Below, piece after piece: positions 7,455-19,026 of a stretch of DNA of 64,000 nt. Source of the stretch: Microbacterium sp. B35-30. GTDB taxonomy: Bacteria; Actinomycetota; Actinomycetes; Actinomycetales; Microbacteriaceae. The translations under genes and the position numbers were made by a program. Under the pieces are notes generated by a model that saw only the letters and a program-made list of their open reading frames with translations, was not told the origin of the DNA and did not search any database. Within the stretch, counting starts at the first letter, position 1. Each line of letters begins with the position of its first letter. The stretch lies in NCBI RefSeq assembly GCF_010634855.1, contig NZ_MWLQ01000011.1, forward strand, positions 62,001-126,000, written 5' to 3'.

Positions 7455-10400
7455 CCGTCACCTCCAGAATGCGGGTCCAGACGACATCGCCGTCGGGGTC
7501 GAGCCCCTCTGCGACGGCCGTCTGGCGGGTCTGCAGCACCGCGGCGTAGTCGCGCGGCATGACCCTGACGAAGTTCGCCAGCTCGGCCTCGAAGTCGTCG
7601 AGGAGAGCCTGGGCGAGAGTTGATTCGGTCTCGGCGACGTGCTGCTGGAGAAGGTCGCGGAGGATCTCCGCGTCTCCGGAGCCGAGGTCGCCGAGCTCCA
7701 GCTCGCCGGAGGCGAGCGCCTCGCGATTGACGAGCTTGCTGTCGAGCCGGTACACGTAGGCGGTGCCGCCGGACATGCCGGCCCCGAGGTTGCGTCCGGT
7801 CGCGCCGAGGATCACCGCGAGGCCACCGGTCATGTACTCCAGGGCGTGGTCTCCCACTCCCTCGACGACCGCAGTGGCGCCGGAGTTGCGGACGAAGAAG
7901 CGCTCGCCCACCACCCCGCGCAGGAACATGGTGCCCAGGGTCGCGCCGTAGCCGATCACGTTGCCGGCGATGACGTTCTTGGAGGCGTCGAAGGTGGCGC
8001 CGCGCGGCGGCCGGACCACGATCTGACCGCCCGAGAGACCCTTGCCGACGTAGTCGTTGGAGTCGCCCTCGAGACGCAGCGTGATGCCCGACGGCATGAA
8101 TGCGCCGAAGGACTGGCCCGCCGACCCCGTGAGGTTGACGACGATGCTGCCGGAGCGGAGGCCGTTCTCGCCGCGCGCCTTGGTGACGTGATGACCCAGG
8201 AGCGTGCCGACCGCCCGCTCGGTATTGCGGATCGGCAGATCGATCGTGATCTCGCCGCCCTTCGCGATCACATCCTGCGCGCGCTCGATGAGGGCGACGT
8301 CGAAGTGCTCGTCGAGTTCGTGCAGCTGCGCCGTGGTGTTGCGCCGCGGCTCGTCCTCGGCGAAGACCGGGCCCTCGAGCACCGGCGCGAGGTCGAGGCC
8401 GTTCGCCTTCCAATGCGTGACCGCACCGTTGACGTCGAGCAGGTCGCTGCGGCCGATCGCCTCGTCGAGCGAGCGGAAGCCGAGCGCGGCCAGATACTCC
8501 CGCACCTCTTCGGCGATGAACTCCATGAAGTTCACGACGAACTCGGGCTTGCCGTTGAACCGTGCGCGAAGCACCGGGTTCTGCGTCGCCACGCCCACCG
8601 GGCAGGTGTCGAGGTGGCAGACCCGCATCATGATGCAGCCCGACACCACGAGCGGCGCCGTCGCGAAGCCGAACTCCTCCGCTCCGAGCAGAGCGCCGAT
8701 GATGACATCGCGCCCGGTCTTGAGCTGTCCGTCGACCTGGACGACCACGCGGTCGCGCATGCCGTTGAGCATGAGCGTCTGCTGCGTCTCGGCGAGACCC
8801 AGTTCCCACGGGGTGCCCGCGTGCTTGAGCGAGTTCAGCGGGCTCGCGCCCGTGCCGCCGTCGTGGCCCGACACCAGGATGACGTCGGCCAGCGCCTTGG
8901 CGGTGCCGGCTGCGACCGCGCCGATGCCCGACTGGCTCACGAGCTTGACATGCACGCGGGCGCCGGGGTTGGCGCGCTTCAGATCGTAGATCAGCTGCTT
9001 GAGGTCTTCGATCGAGTAGATGTCGTGGTGCGGCGGCGGCGAGATGAGCCCGACGCCGGCGGTCGCGTGACGCGTGCGGGCGACCCACGGGTACACCTTG
9101 GTCGGCGGCAGCTGACCGCCCTCGCCGGGCTTCGCGCCCTGGGCGAGCTTGATCTGGATGTCGTCGGCCTCGGTGAGGTACAGGCTCGTGACGCCGAAGC
9201 GCCCCGAGGCGACCTGCTTGATCGAACTGCGCCGCTCGGGGTCGAGCAGGCGGTCTGCATCCTCGCCGCCCTCGCCGGTGTTGGACTTTCCGCCGATGCG
9301 GTTCATCGCGATGGCCAGGGTCTCATGAGCCTCGCGCGAGATCGAGCCGTAGCTCATCGCACCGGTCGAGAAGCGCTTGACGATCGAGGAGACCGACTCG
9401 ACCTCGTCGATCGGCACCGGCGTGCGGCCCTCGGTCTTGAGGGCGAACAGACCGCGCAGCGTCTTCAGCTCGCTGGCCTGGTCGTCGACGAGCTTTGTGT
9501 ACTCGCGGAAGATGTCGTACCGGCGGGTGCGCGTCGAGTGCTGCAGCCGGAACACCGTGTCGGGGTTGAACAGGTGGGGTGAGCCGTCGCGGCGCCACTG
9601 GTACTCGCCGCCCGTCCAGAGTCGCTCGTGGGCGCGGACCGCGGCATCCTGCGGGTACGCGTACGCGTGACGCGCCGCGTTCTCGGCCGCGATGACGTCG
9701 AGGCCGACGCCGCCGAGCTTGGACTCGGTGCCGGTGAAGTAGGTGTCGACGAGGCCGTCCGACAGGCCGACGGCCTCGAACACCTGGGCGCCCGCGTACG
9801 AGGACACGGTCGAGATGCCCATCTTCGACATGATCTTCAGCACGCCCTTGCCGAGCGCGTAGATCAGGTTCTTGACGGCCTTCTCCGGCGCGATGCCCGT
9901 GATGAAGCCCGCCCGGACCAGGTACTCGACGGTCTCCATGGCGAGGTACGGATTGACCGCGGATGCGCCGTACCCGATCAGCGTCGCGACGTGATGGACC
10001 TCGCGCACATCGCCTGCCTCGACCACGAGGCCGCACTTCATGCGCGTCTCCTTGCGGATGAGGTGGTGGTGCACGGCGGCCAGCATGAGCAGCGACGGGA
10101 TGGGCGCGAGATCCTTGTTGGAGTCGCGGTCGGAGAGCACGATGAACTCCGCGCCGTCCTCGATGGCCTGGTCGACCTCCTGGCACATCTGCTCGAGGCG
10201 CTTCTTCATGCCCTTGTGGCCGGCCTCGACGCGGTACAGGCCGCGGATCGTGACCGACGTCCGCCCAGGGAGGGCGGTGTCGATGTGCTGGATCTTGGCC
10301 AGCTCGTCGTTGTCGATCACCGGGAAGTCGAGCGTCACGACACGCGTGTGCTCCGCGCCCCATTCGAGAAGGTTGCGCTCCGGACCGAGGCCCAGGCCGA

Positions 10401-12054
10401 GGGAGGTGACGACCTCTTCGCGGATCGAGTCGAGCGGCGGGTTGGTGACCTGCGCGAACTGCTGCGTGAAGTAGTCGAACAGCAGTCGCGGACGCTCGCT
10501 GAGCACCGCTACGGGCGTGTCGGAACCCATGGCGCCGAGGGGCTCCGCCCCGTTCTGCCCCATCGGGGTGAGGAGGATCTTGACCTCTTCCTCGGTGTAG
10601 CCGAACGTCCGCTGACGACGGGTGATCGAGGCGATGGGGTGCACGATGTGCTCGCGCTCCGGCAGGTCGGCCAGGCGCACGCGGCCCGCGTCGAGCCACT
10701 CCTGCCACGGCTCCTGCTCGGCGAGCTGCGCCTTGATCTCGTCGTCCTCGATGATGCGGCGCTGGGCCGTGTCGACGAGGAACATGCGGCCGGGGCGCAG
10801 GCGCCCGCGGCGCTTGATGCGCTCGGGTGCGAAGTCCAGCACGCCGGTCTCGCTGCCGATGACGATGAGGCCGTCGGTCGTCTCGGTCCAGCGACCGGGG
10901 CGCAGGCCGTTGCGGTCGAGCGTCGCGCCGACGAGGGTGCCGTCGGTGAAGATCAGAGCGGCCGGGCCGTCCCACGGCTCCATCTGCATCGAGTGGAACT
11001 CGTAGAACGCGCGCAGCTTGGGGTCGATGTCGGCCTGCTTCTCATACGCCTCCGGCACCATCATCATGATGGCGTGCGGCAGGCTGCGGCCGGTCAGGGT
11101 GAGGAGCTCGAGCACCTCATCGAAGGAGGCCGAGTCGCTGGCGCCGGCAGTGCAGATGGGCAGCAGCGGGCGGATGTCGCCCAGGAGCTCGGACTCGAGC
11201 TGCGACTGCCGCGCCCGCATCCAGTTGCGGTTGCCGTTGACGGTGTTGATCTCGCCGTTGTGGGCGAGCATGCGCAGCGGCTGCGCGAGCGGCCACGACG
11301 GGAAGGTGTTGGTCGAGTAGCGCGAGTGGACCACGGCGAGCTCGGAGGCGAAGCGCTCGTCCTGCAGGTCGGGGTAGAACGGCTCGAGCTGCAGCGTCGT
11401 GACCATGCCCTTGTAGCCGAGCGTGCGCGCCGACAGCGAGACGAAGTAGGCGTCGAGCTCGGTGCGGGCGCGGGCGCGCAGGCGATAGGCACGTCGATCG
11501 AGCGCGACCCCCGAGAGCGCGGCACGCTCGCCGGAGCCCGGGTCGGACACGAAGAGCTGCTCGAAGACCGGACGGGCCTCGAAGGCCAGCTTGCCCAGGT
11601 GCTCCTCGGACGTCGGCACTTCACGCCAGCCGAGGACGGTGAGGCCCTCGGATGCCGCGATCCGCTCGATGCCCGCCTTCTGCGTGGCGCGCGCCTCGGC
11701 GTCGCGCGGCAGGAAGATCATGCCGGCGGCGTACTCGCCCACCGGCGGCAGCTCGAAACCGGCCACCGCACGCAGGAAGGCGTCGGGCATCTGAGTGAGG
11801 ATGCCTGCGCCGTCGCCGGTGCCGGCGTCCGAACCGATCGCGCCGCGGTGCTCCAGGTTGCGGAGGGCCGTCAGGGCGAGATCGACGATGTCGTGGCCGG
11901 CCTCGCCGCGCAGGGTCGCGACCATGGCCAGTCCGCAGGCGTCCTTCTCGAACGCAGGGTTGTACATCCCCTGCTTCCGGGGGAATCCGGCGCGGCCGGA
12001 CGAAGCGGGGAAGTCAGCCTCCGAAGAGGCGTCGTGACGGGGGCTCGAAGCCAT
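7447..12054 (-). CDS. gltB: Glutamate synthase large subunit
   Basis: About 1535 residues, normal for the alpha subunit. The N-terminal class II glutaminase domain begins at [11 protein letters not shown]; Cys40 would be the catalytic N-terminus after propeptide removal. The central FMN-binding synthase domain includes [22 protein letters not shown] and the 3Fe-4S ligands [15 protein letters not shown] (near residue 1140); the C-terminal GXGXG beta-helix repeats ([30 protein letters not shown]) follow. I place the start at ATG 12054, with GAGG about ten bases upstream; an in-frame TTG at 12081 would add nine residues. It is the first gene of gltB-gltD, about 100 bases behind lgt. Confidence 0.96.
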   Translation of the reverse strand: MASSPRHDASSEADFPASSGRAGFPRKQGMYNPAFEKDACGLAMVATLRGEAGHDIVDLALTALRNLEHRGAIGSDAGTGDGAGILTQMPDAFLRAVAGFELPPVGEYAAGMIFLPRDAEARATQKAGIERIAASEGLTVLGWREVPTSEEHLGKLAFEARPVFEQLFVSDPGSGERAALSGVALDRRAYRLRARARTELDAYFVSLSARTLGYKGMVTTLQLEPFYPDLQDERFASELAVVHSRYSTNTFPSWPLAQPLRMLAHNGEINTVNGNRNWMRARQSQLESELLGDIRPLLPICTAGASDSASFDEVLELLTLTGRSLPHAIMMMVPEAYEKQADIDPKLRAFYEFHSMQMEPWDGPAALIFTDGTLVGATLDRNGLRPGRWTETTDGLIVIGSETGVLDFAPERIKRRGRLRPGRMFLVDTAQRRIIEDDEIKAQLAEQEPWQEWLDAGRVRLADLPEREHIVHPIASITRRQRTFGYTEEEVKILLTPMGQNGAEPLGAMGSDTPVAVLSERPRLLFDYFTQQFAQVTNPPLDSIREEVVTSLGLGLGPERNLLEWGAEHTRVVTLDFPVIDNDELAKIQHIDTALPGRTSVTIRGLYRVEAGHKGMKKRLEQMCQEVDQAIEDGAEFIVLSDRDSNKDLAPIPSLLMLAAVHHHLIRKETRMKCGLVVEAGDVREVHHVATLIGYGASAVNPYLAMETVEYLVRAGFITGIAPEKAVKNLIYALGKGVLKIMSKMGISTVSSYAGAQVFEAVGLSDGLVDTYFTGTESKLGGVGLDVIAAENAARHAYAYPQDAAVRAHERLWTGGEYQWRRDGSPHLFNPDTVFRLQHSTRTRRYDIFREYTKLVDDQASELKTLRGLFALKTEGRTPVPIDEVESVSSIVKRFSTGAMSYGSISREAHETLAIAMNRIGGKSNTGEGGEDADRLLDPERRSSIKQVASGRFGVTSLYLTEADDIQIKLAQGAKPGEGGQLPPTKVYPWVARTRHATAGVGLISPPPHHDIYSIEDLKQLIYDLKRANPGARVHVKLVSQSGIGAVAAGTAKALADVILVSGHDGGTGASPLNSLKHAGTPWELGLAETQQTLMLNGMRDRVVVQVDGQLKTGRDVIIGALLGAEEFGFATAPLVVSGCIMMRVCHLDTCPVGVATQNPVLRARFNGKPEFVVNFMEFIAEEVREYLAALGFRSLDEAIGRSDLLDVNGAVTHWKANGLDLAPVLEGPVFAEDEPRRNTTAQLHELDEHFDVALIERAQDVIAKGGEITIDLPIRNTERAVGTLLGHHVTKARGENGLRSGSIVVNLTGSAGQSFGAFMPSGITLRLEGDSNDYVGKGLSGGQIVVRPPRGATFDASKNVIAGNVIGYGATLGTMFLRGVVGERFFVRNSGATAVVEGVGDHALEYMTGGLAVILGATGRNLGAGMSGGTAYVYRLDSKLVNREALASGELELGDLGSGDAEILRDLLQQHVAETESTLAQALLDDFEAELANFVRVMPRDYAAVLQTRQTAVAEGLDPDGDVVWTRILEVTGG

Positions 12055-12151
12055 ACCTACCGTCCTCACGTTGATAGTCAAGATGGGACGACGTCGGCCC
12101 TGGGCGCACGCTCCTCGGGAACTGAGCGGCGTTATTTGGTGGCAACTCTGC

Positions 12152-13129
12152 TTATTCTGAGCGGCTCAGGGCTGCGCTTGTGGCGCCGGCCTCGCCGACC
12201 TCGGACGTCGGGGGTTCGCTGACGTCGACGAAGTCGTCGGTGTTCTGCGATTGTACAGCCTGTCCGGCGTTCCACTCGCGGCCGGACACATAGGGCGACG
12301 GCTCCAACCCGAGGTGACGGCGCTTCTGCACGAAGAAGATCACCAGACCGAGGATGACCCCCAGGATGGCGGCCCAGACGTTCGTGCGCAGGCCCAGGAA
12401 GATGTCGCTCGGGTCGATGCGGATGGACTCCCACACGATGCGCCCGGCGCTGTACCACATGAGGTACACCGCGAACAGGCGCCCCCACTGCAGGCGGAAG
12501 CGGCGGCCGACCCAGACGATGACCAGCACGCCGAGCGCGTTCCAGAGCACCTCGTACAGGAACGTGGGGTGGTAGAGCGTGCCCTCGGGCAGGCCAATCG
12601 GCCAGGCGGGGTTCGGATAGTCGATCTCGAGGCCCCACGGCACGTCTGTGGGCAGGCCGTACAGCTCCTGGTTGAACCAGTTGCCGAAGCGGCCGATCGC
12701 CTGCGCGAGCAGCAGTGCGGGCGCAAGGGCATCCGCGAAGGTCCAGAAGCGGATGCCGGTCCAGCGGCAGCCGAGCCAGGCTCCCACCGCGCCGCCGATG
12801 AGGGCGCCGTAGATCGCGATGCCGCCCTCCCAGATGTACAGCGCCGACAGCGGGTCAGCGCCCTCGCCGAAGTAGAAGCTCCAGTGCGTGAGCACGTGGT
12901 AGATGCGGGCCGTGATGATCGCGAGCGGCACGGCGAGCAGGGCGATGTCGATGACGACCCACGGCTCGGCGCCGCGCTTGGTCAGGCGGGCGTTGGTCCA
13001 GAGCACCGCGATGATGATGCCCGTGATGATGCACAGGGCGTAGATGTGGATCCGCAGAGGCCCGATCTCGAAATAGCTGATCGACGGGCTCGGGATGCTG
13101 GCGACGACGCTCGCGGCGGCGGTGATCAT
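12152..13129 (-). CDS. lgt: Prolipoprotein diacylglyceryl transferase
   Basis: A 325-residue polytopic membrane enzyme that transfers diacylglycerol from phosphatidylglycerol to the lipobox cysteine of prolipoproteins. Seven or so membrane segments are visible. The family signature around [16 protein letters not shown] and the motif [12 protein letters not shown] are intact. The C-terminal 50 residues are polar and low in complexity, as is common in actinobacteria. The start at ATG 13129 gives the usual [16 protein letters not shown] opening; the ribosome-binding site is weak (AAGGA 11-12 bases away). It follows trpA by 64 bases, the standard actinobacterial trp-lgt linkage. Confidence 0.95.
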   Translation of the reverse strand: MITAAASVVASIPSPSISYFEIGPLRIHIYALCIITGIIIAVLWTNARLTKRGAEPWVVIDIALLAVPLAIITARIYHVLTHWSFYFGEGADPLSALYIWEGGIAIYGALIGGAVGAWLGCRWTGIRFWTFADALAPALLLAQAIGRFGNWFNQELYGLPTDVPWGLEIDYPNPAWPIGLPEGTLYHPTFLYEVLWNALGVLVIVWVGRRFRLQWGRLFAVYLMWYSAGRIVWESIRIDPSDIFLGLRTNVWAAILGVILGLVIFFVQKRRHLGLEPSPYVSGREWNAGQAVQSQNTDDFVDVSEPPTSEVGEAGATSAALSRSE

Positions 13130-13193
13130 GGGAGAACCGTGTCCTTGCTGGATCCGTGCGGGAGGGATCGGCGCACGCGCCGACCACAGAAGT

Positions 13194-13988
13194 CTAGTTC
13201 GCGCGGCGCGCGGTGCCGTCGGCGAGGCGGCGCGCGGTCTGGGCGAGGCCGTCGACCCCGCCCTCGCGCAGCGCCCGAACGAGCGCCGTGCCGACGATCG
13301 CGCCGTCGGCGTACTCGAGCACGCCCGACACCTGATCGGCGTTCGAGATGCCGATGCCGACGCACGCGTGCTCGACCCCGTGATCGCGCAGCCGGGCGAC
13401 GAGCGTGCGGGCGGCGGCATCCAACTGCGCGCGCTCGCCCGTGATGCCCATCGTCGAGACGGTGTACACGAAGCCGGTGGAATTCCGCACGATGAGCTCG
13501 AGGCGCTCGTCGGTCGATGTCGGCGCGGCGAGGAAGACGCGGTCGAGTCCGGTGCGCTCGCTCGCGGCGATCCACTCGGGTGCGGCCTCGGGGGTGATGT
13601 CGGGCGTGATGAGGCCCGCTCCCCCGGCGGCGAGCAGATCGTCGGCGTAGCGGTCGACGCCGTACTGCAGGACCGGGTTCCAATACGTCATCACGAGCAC
13701 CGGCACGTCCACGCGGCGCGTGATCTCGCGCACCGCGGTGAACGTGTCGCGCACACGGAAGCCGGCGGCCAGGGCCGCCTCGGTCGCCTCCTGGATGACC
13801 GTGCCGTCCATCACCGGGTCGGAGTAGGGCGGGCCGAGCTCGAGGACGTCGGCGCCGTTCTCGGCCAGCGCGACCGCCGCGTCGATGCTCGTGCGCAGGT
13901 CGGGGAAGCCGATGGGCAGGTAGCCGACGAACGCGCCGCGGCCTGCGGCATGAGCGGCGGCGATCGCCTCGGCGACACGGGAGCTCAT
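13194..13988 (-). CDS. trpA: Tryptophan synthase alpha subunit
   Basis: A 264-residue TIM-barrel subunit that cleaves indole-3-glycerol phosphate to indole and glyceraldehyde 3-phosphate. Catalytic Glu lies in [15 protein letters not shown] and catalytic Asp in the following turn; [31 protein letters not shown] and [13 protein letters not shown] are the expected barrel motifs, and [10 protein letters not shown] the phosphate-binding end. ATG 13988 overlaps the trpB stop (ATGA), coupling the two subunits, which form a tunnel-connected complex. Confidence 0.97.
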   Translation of the reverse strand: MSSRVAEAIAAAHAAGRGAFVGYLPIGFPDLRTSIDAAVALAENGADVLELGPPYSDPVMDGTVIQEATEAALAAGFRVRDTFTAVREITRRVDVPVLVMTYWNPVLQYGVDRYADDLLAAGGAGLITPDITPEAAPEWIAASERTGLDRVFLAAPTSTDERLELIVRNSTGFVYTVSTMGITGERAQLDAAARTLVARLRDHGVEHACVGIGISNADQVSGVLEYADGAIVGTALVRALREGGVDGLAQTARRLADGTARRAN

Positions 13989-15268
13989 AGCTTGGTGCCC
14001 TCCCCCTTGGCGGCATCGTCCGACGGTGGGGTCGCGACCGCACCGGCACCCGGCGCTGCCGCGGTCTCTGCCGCAGCGGCGTCGTACAGGTGGAAATACC
14101 GCGCGGCGGTGTCCATGTCCTTGTCGCCTCGCCCGGAGAGGCACACGGCGAGGATCGCGTCGGGGCCGAGCTCGCGCCCGAGACGCAGCGCGCCGGCGAG
14201 GGCGTGCGCCGACTCGATCGCCGGGATGATGCCCTCGGTCTGGGACAGCAGTCGCAGGGCCTGCATCGCCTCGTCATCGGTCGCCGGGATGTACTCGGCG
14301 CGCCCGATGGAGGCGAGCCATGCGTGCTCGGGTCCGACACCGGGATAGTCGAGGCCCGCCGAGATCGAGTGCGACTCGACGGTCTGGCCGTCGTCGTCCT
14401 GCAGCACGAACGTCTTCGCGCCGTGCAGCACGCCGGGACGACCGCGCTCGATCGATGCCGCGTGCCGCGGGGTGTCGACGCCGTCACCGGCCGCCTCGAC
14501 GCCGTACAGCTTGACGTCGTCGTCGAGGAACGCGTCGAACATGCCGATGGCGTTGGAGCCGCCACCGACGCAGGCGATGACGGCATCCGGAAGCCGGCCG
14601 GCCTCTTCGAGCAGCTGCGCGCGCGCCTCTTCGGAGATGACCTTCTGGAAGTCGCGCACCATCGCGGGGAACGGGTGCGGCCCGGCCGCCGTGCCGAAGA
14701 TGTAGTTGGTCGTCTCGACGCTCGCGACCCAGTCGCGGTAGGCGTCGTTGATGGCGTCCTTCAGCGTGCGAGAGCCGGTCTTCACCGGCACGACTTCGGC
14801 GCCGAGCAGACGCATGCGCGCGACGTTGAGCGCCTGGCGCTCGGTGTCGACCTCGCCCATGTAGATCGTGCACTCGAAGCCGAAGAGCGCCGCAGCCGTC
14901 GCAGTGGCGACGCCGTGCTGGCCCGCCCCGGTCTCGGCGATCACGCGGGTCTTGCCGAGGCGCTGCGTGAGCAGCGCCTGGCCCAGCACGTTGTTGATCT
15001 TGTGCGAACCGGTGTGGTTGAGGTCCTCGCGCTTGAGGAACACCCGGGCCCCGCCGGCGTGCTCGGCGAACCGCGCGACCTCGGTGATCGGCGACGGGCG
15101 GCCGGCGTAGGAGTGCAGCAGGCGGACGAACTCCGCCTGGAACGCGGGGTCCGCCTTGGCCGCCTCGTACTCGGCCGCCAACTCGTCGATGGCGGCGATC
15201 AGGGATTCGGGCATGTAGCGCCCGCCGAACTCGCCGAACAGCGGCCCAGGGGCCTCGCGAAGACTCAC
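13985..15268 (-). CDS. trpB: Tryptophan synthase beta subunit
   Basis: A 427-residue PLP enzyme that condenses indole with serine. The PLP lysine is K90 in [36 protein letters not shown] and [12 protein letters not shown] follow as in the family. The start is GTG 15268, overlapping the trpC stop (GTGA). The C-terminal 25 residues ([19 protein letters not shown]) are an alanine-rich tail not seen in most homologues and probably disordered. It is the middle gene of trpC-trpB-trpA. Confidence 0.97.
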   Translation of the reverse strand: MSLREAPGPLFGEFGGRYMPESLIAAIDELAAEYEAAKADPAFQAEFVRLLHSYAGRPSPITEVARFAEHAGGARVFLKREDLNHTGSHKINNVLGQALLTQRLGKTRVIAETGAGQHGVATATAAALFGFECTIYMGEVDTERQALNVARMRLLGAEVVPVKTGSRTLKDAINDAYRDWVASVETTNYIFGTAAGPHPFPAMVRDFQKVISEEARAQLLEEAGRLPDAVIACVGGGSNAIGMFDAFLDDDVKLYGVEAAGDGVDTPRHAASIERGRPGVLHGAKTFVLQDDDGQTVESHSISAGLDYPGVGPEHAWLASIGRAEYIPATDDEAMQALRLLSQTEGIIPAIESAHALAGALRLGRELGPDAILAVCLSGRGDKDMDTAARYFHLYDAAAAETAAAPGAGAVATPPSDDAAKGEGTKL

Positions 15269-16074
15269 GACGTCGCCCTTCCTTCGCTCAGTGCATCGCC
15301 CGTGCCCGCCTCCAGGAAGGCGCGCAGGGTGGATACGGGGTCATTGGTGACGAGGGCTTCGCCGACGAGCACGACATCGGCGCCCGCCGCACGGTAGTGG
15401 GCGACATCGGCCGGGACGAGCACCGCGGACTCCGCGATGCGGACGGCGCCGGCGGGGATGCGCTCCGCCAGCCGCCCGAACAGGTCGCGATCGAGCTCGA
15501 AGGTCGACAGGTCGCGAGCGTTGACGCCGACGAGCTGTGCGCCCAGCTCAGCGGCACGGTCGACCTCCTCGGCGGAGTGCGTCTCGACGAGGGCCGTCAT
15601 GCCCAGCTCCCGCGTGAGTGCGTGCAGGCGAGCGAGCACATCCTGCTCGAGCGCGGCGACGATGAGGAGCACGAGGTCGGCGCCGGCGGCGCGGGCCTCG
15701 AGCACCTGGTATTCGGTGGCGATGAAGTCCTTGCGAAGCACTGGCAGGGAGACCGCGCCCTTGACCGCCTCGAGGTCGGCGAGGCTCCCCTTGAAGCGCC
15801 GCCCCTCGGTGAGCACGGAGATCGCCGACGCGCCGCCCTCTTCGTAGCGGCGCGCCTGCAGAGCCGGGTCGGGGATGGCTGCGAGGTCGCCGCGCGATGG
15901 GCTCGCGCGCTTGACCTCGGCGATGATCTTGACACGGTCGGAGGGTGCGAGGGCGGCGAGGGCATCGATCGCGGGACGCTGAGCCAGTGCTGCGGCCTCG
16001 ACCGTGGCCAGGGGCCGCTCCGAGGCGCGAGCCTCGGCATCCTCCACCGCGCCGGCCGTCAGGTCGGCGAGCAC
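15265..16074 (-). CDS. trpC: Indole-3-glycerol phosphate synthase
   Basis: A 269-residue TIM-barrel enzyme that closes the indole ring from CdRP. The catalytic [75 protein letters not shown] and IAESAV segments are all present. The frame is open far upstream without resemblance to the family. I place the start at GTG 16074 ([14 protein letters not shown]), three bases after the stop of the HGxxPAAW gene. It overlaps trpB by four bases. Confidence 0.95.
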   Translation of the reverse strand: MLADLTAGAVEDAEARASERPLATVEAAALAQRPAIDALAALAPSDRVKIIAEVKRASPSRGDLAAIPDPALQARRYEEGGASAISVLTEGRRFKGSLADLEAVKGAVSLPVLRKDFIATEYQVLEARAAGADLVLLIVAALEQDVLARLHALTRELGMTALVETHSAEEVDRAAELGAQLVGVNARDLSTFELDRDLFGRLAERIPAGAVRIAESAVLVPADVAHYRAAGADVVLVGEALVTNDPVSTLRAFLEAGTGDALSEGRATS

Positions 16075-16076
16075 GA

Positions 16077-16307
16077 TCAGTGCTCTTTCGCCGCGTACTT
16101 CGAGCCGTTCACGCCGTAGCCGACGCGCGACATCACCCAGCCGACGATGGCGCCGACGACGAGGAGGGCGGCCGAGGCCCAGACCAGAGCGGGCAGGTCG
16201 AGGAAGTAGAACAGGGTGCCGAGAGCGACGGCCACGAGCATGATCACGACGGCCGTCCAGGCGGCGGGCGAGTGTCCGTGGCCGGGGTCGCCGATGTTGT
16301 TGCTCAT
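16077..16307 (-). CDS. HGxxPAAW-family small membrane protein
   Basis: A 76-residue protein with the sequence HGHSPAAW near its N-terminus, the signature of an actinobacterial family named HGxxPAAW. Two hydrophobic helices follow (TAVVIMLVAVALGTLFYFL and ALVWASAALLVVGAIVGWVM), ending in a short polar tail (SRVGYGVNGSKYAAKEH). No function is established as far as I know. Its place between the trp-associated membrane protein and trpC is conserved and suggests a membrane-linked role in tryptophan synthesis or its control; that is inference. Its stop lies immediately before the trpC start. The ATG 16307 start is preceded by GAGGAGATACCC, a good ribosome-binding site. Confidence 0.88.
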   Translation of the reverse strand: MSNNIGDPGHGHSPAAWTAVVIMLVAVALGTLFYFLDLPALVWASAALLVVGAIVGWVMSRVGYGVNGSKYAAKEH

Positions 16308-16358
16308 GGGTATCTCCTCGTGAAGCCTGGGAAGCGCGGGCTGCCGCCAGTCTAGCGG

Positions 16359-16994
16359 TCAGGCGGTCGGATCCTCGCCACGCGACAGGTCGTCCCAGTC
16401 GTCGATGGCCCGGGATCCGGCGGCGTCGTGGGGGCGCGGACCGTCGCCGCCACCGGTCCGCGAAGCTTCTCGAGCGGCGGGGTTCGCGACGTCGTCCGTG
16501 CGGTAACGGCGCCCGGTGCGCGACCAGCCGTGCGCGGTGCAGAGCACGAAGACACCTGCCGCGATCAGCACGACCCACACCACGAGGGTTACGGCCGGCC
16601 ATGCGGTGGCATCGATGGAGGCGACGAGTTTCGCGACGGACGACTCGCCTGCGATCCCGGTGGATTCGGTGACGACGGCGGCGACGGCGGAGACCGGATG
16701 CTCGAAGACGACGCGCGCGGTCTGCCAGGCCAGCACGCCCCCGATGAGAACCGCCAGCGCGCCGAACACGTAGCGCAGAACGAGCCCGGCGATCGAGAGC
16801 GCGGCACCGAGGGCGAGGACGGCGAGGCTGAGCGGCGCCAGCACCGGCACGGCGGACGCGCCCGGCACCTCGAGCGCCTGCTGAGCGCCGTCCGCGAGCA
16901 TGACCGTCAGCCACGTCTGGGTGGAAGAGATCACGCCGAGCGCGCCGCACAGGACCGTTGCGGCGACGGCGAGCAGCCGCGCCCTGCGGATCAC
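16359..16994 (-). CDS. Trp biosynthesis-associated membrane protein (Trp_oprn_chp family)
   Basis: A 211-residue protein with four hydrophobic segments: [18 protein letters not shown] near the start, [40 protein letters not shown] and [18 protein letters not shown]. The C-terminal 50 residues are polar. The segment SSTQTWLTV after the first helix and the overall layout match the tryptophan-operon membrane family (Rv1610 in M. tuberculosis). The function is unknown. The start is GTG 16994, overlapping the hisI stop (GTGA); in many actinobacteria trpE stands at exactly this point, but here it is missing. Confidence 0.88.
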   Translation of the reverse strand: MIRRARLLAVAATVLCGALGVISSTQTWLTVMLADGAQQALEVPGASAVPVLAPLSLAVLALGAALSIAGLVLRYVFGALAVLIGGVLAWQTARVVFEHPVSAVAAVVTESTGIAGESSVAKLVASIDATAWPAVTLVVWVVLIAAGVFVLCTAHGWSRTGRRYRTDDVANPAAREASRTGGGDGPRPHDAAGSRAIDDWDDLSRGEDPTA

Positions 16995-17356
16995 GCGGCA
17001 GCCTCAGGGCCGCGGACGGCGGCGAGGTCGTCGGCATCGAAGCAGGTCCGGGTGCCGGTGTGGCAGGCGGGTCCGACCTGCTCGACCTCGACGAGCACGG
17101 CGTCGCCGTCGCAGTCCAGCCGCGCCTCGCGCACGAGCTGGATGTGCCCGGACGTGTCGCCCTTGCGCCAGTACTCCTGGCGTGAGCGCGACCAGAAGGT
17201 GACGCGCCCCTCGGTGAGCGTGCGGCGGAGGGCCTCGGCATCCATCCATCCGAGCATGAGCACCTCGCGGGTGTCCCACTGCTGGATGATCGCCGCGACC
17301 AGGCCGTCGGCCGTGAACGTCACGCGTGCGATGCGTTCGTCGACTGTCTCGGTCAC
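16991..17356 (-). CDS. hisI: Phosphoribosyl-AMP cyclohydrolase
   Basis: A 121-residue single-domain enzyme for the third step of histidine synthesis, opening the purine ring of PR-AMP. It has the family core [37 protein letters not shown] and the zinc/magnesium ligands DCDGDAV and [11 protein letters not shown]. HisE is encoded separately, so the bifunctional HisIE form is not used. GTG 17356 overlaps the hisF stop by four bases; the longer open frame upstream is not family-like. Confidence 0.96.
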   Translation of the reverse strand: MTETVDERIARVTFTADGLVAAIIQQWDTREVLMLGWMDAEALRRTLTEGRVTFWSRSRQEYWRKGDTSGHIQLVREARLDCDGDAVLVEVEQVGPACHTGTRTCFDADDLAAVRGPEAAA

Positions 17357-18141
17357 GAGGCCACCTCCCGCACGGCGATGCCCTCGGCGGCCATCGCAGC
17401 CTTCACCTCGCCGACGGTGAGCTGGCCGGAGTGGAAGACGGATGCCGCGAGCACGGCGTTCGCGCCCGCGACGATGGCCGGGCCGAAGTCGGCGGCCGAG
17501 CCTGCGCCGCCGGAGGCGATCACCGGCACGCTGGCGACCTCGCGCATGAGGGCCACGAGCTCGAGGTCGAACCCCTGCTTCGTGCCGTCGGCGTCGATCG
17601 AGTTCACGAGGAGCTCCCCCGCGCCGCGCTCGACCGCTTCGCGGGCCCACTCCAGCGCGTCGAGCTCCGTCTCGGTACGGCCGCCGTGCGTCGTGACCAC
17701 GAAGCCGGAGGGGATCCGATCGCGGAGCTCGGGCGAGGCGCGCTTGACGTCGAGCGAGAGCACGAGCACCTGCGCACCGAAGCGGTCGGCGATCTCGTCG
17801 AGGAGGTCGGGCCGCGCGATCGCCGCGGAGTTCACGCCGATCTTGTCGGCGCCGACCGAGAGAAGTCGCGCGACGTCGTCGGCGGAGCGGACTCCCCCGC
17901 CGACGGTGAGGGGGATGAAGACCTCTTCGGCGGTGCGCCGGACGACGTCGTAGGTCGTGGACCGCTCGTCGACCGTCGCGGTCACGTCGAGGAACGTGAT
18001 CTCGTCGGCGCCCTGCAGGAAATACGCCCGTGCGAGCTCGACGGGATCGCCCATGTCGCGCAGGTTCTGGAAGTTGACGCCCTTGACGACCCGCCCCGCG
18101 GCGACGTCGAGGCACGGGATGACGCGGCAGACGAGGCTCAT
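17353..18141 (-). CDS. hisF: Imidazole glycerol phosphate synthase cyclase subunit
   Basis: A 262-residue TIM barrel. With HisH (not in this window) it converts PRFAR and ammonia to imidazole glycerol phosphate and AICAR. The two-fold repeat is clear: [17 protein letters not shown] with the catalytic Asp and a second half with [17 protein letters not shown] carrying the second catalytic Asp; TVGGGVRS and VIASGGAG bind phosphate. ATG 18141 overlaps the hisG stop by one base (TGATG). Confidence 0.97.
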   Translation of the reverse strand: MSLVCRVIPCLDVAAGRVVKGVNFQNLRDMGDPVELARAYFLQGADEITFLDVTATVDERSTTYDVVRRTAEEVFIPLTVGGGVRSADDVARLLSVGADKIGVNSAAIARPDLLDEIADRFGAQVLVLSLDVKRASPELRDRIPSGFVVTTHGGRTETELDALEWAREAVERGAGELLVNSIDADGTKQGFDLELVALMREVASVPVIASGGAGSAADFGPAIVAGANAVLAASVFHSGQLTVGEVKAAMAAEGIAVREVAS

Positions 18142-18983
18142 CAGAGCCTCGCGTTGTGGATCGCGGTCACGAGGATGGCGCGGGCGCCGATCGCGTACAG
18201 CCCGTCCATGACCTGGTTGACGCCCTTGCGGGGCACCATCACCCGGACGGCGACCCACGCCGGGTCGCGCAGCGGCGAGATCGTCGGCGACTCGATGCCG
18301 GGCGCGATCTTCACCGCCGCGTCGACGAACTCCGCGGGCAGGTCGTAGTCGACCATGACGTAGCGCTGGGCGACCAGCACGCCGCGCAGCCGCCGCAGGA
18401 GCGTGGCGGTGCCTTCCGCCTCTGTCGGCGCGCCGATCAGCACGGCTTCGGACTTGAGGATCACCGGCCCGAAGACGACGAGGCCCGCCTGCCGCAGCGT
18501 CGTGCCCGTTTCCACGACGTCGGCGATCGCGTCCGCGACGCCCAGCTCGACGGCCGACTCCACCGCACCGTCGAGCGGGACGAGGTCGGCCGCGACGCCG
18601 TGCTCGTCGAGGAAGCCGTCGACGAGGCCCGGATACGAGGTCGCGATGCGCGCGCCCTCGAGGTCGGTCACCTCCGAGAAGCGCCCGGCGGGTGCGGCGA
18701 AGCGGAAGGTGGATGCCGCGAACCCGAGCTGCTCGATCTCTCGGGCGCCGGGCATCCGGGCGTCGAGCAGCAGGTCGCGGCCGGTGATTCCGACGTCGAG
18801 GGCGCCCGAGCCGACGTAGGTGGCGATGTCCTTCGGTCGGAGGTAGAAGAACTCGACCTCGTTCTGAGGGTCGATGACGTGGAGGTCCTTGGGATCGCGA
18901 CGCCCGGTGTAGCCCGCCTCGTGAAGCATCTCTGAGGCGGTCTCGGCGAGCGATCCCTTGTTCGGCACGGCGATTCGCAGCAT
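18141..18983 (-). CDS. hisG: ATP phosphoribosyltransferase, long form
   Basis: A 280-residue enzyme catalysing the first, feedback-controlled step of histidine synthesis. [20 protein letters not shown] opens the catalytic core; [26 protein letters not shown] and [16 protein letters not shown] (PRPP loop) are typical. The C-terminal ACT-like domain ([27 protein letters not shown]) makes this the long form inhibited by histidine. I chose ATG 18983, the usual family start; an in-frame ATG at 19046 would add 21 residues and overlap hisE by 20 bases. Confidence 0.95.
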   Translation of the reverse strand: MLRIAVPNKGSLAETASEMLHEAGYTGRRDPKDLHVIDPQNEVEFFYLRPKDIATYVGSGALDVGITGRDLLLDARMPGAREIEQLGFAASTFRFAAPAGRFSEVTDLEGARIATSYPGLVDGFLDEHGVAADLVPLDGAVESAVELGVADAIADVVETGTTLRQAGLVVFGPVILKSEAVLIGAPTEAEGTATLLRRLRGVLVAQRYVMVDYDLPAEFVDAAVKIAPGIESPTISPLRDPAWVAVRVMVPRKGVNQVMDGLYAIGARAILVTAIHNARL

Positions 18984-19026
18984 GGCAGCGTGGCTTTCGG
19001 GTTCGAGGACGGGAGGGGACGCGGGC

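Noticed and set aside
12055..12081. TTG 12081 as the gltB start.
   Set aside because: ATG 12054 has a better ribosome-binding site. TTGACT at this TTG looks more like a -35 hexamer, although no matching -10 was clear, so I did not annotate a promoter.
9628..12222. An 864-codon plus-strand frame opposite gltB.
   Set aside because: Shadow of the gltB coding strand; composition and lack of motifs show it is not a gene.
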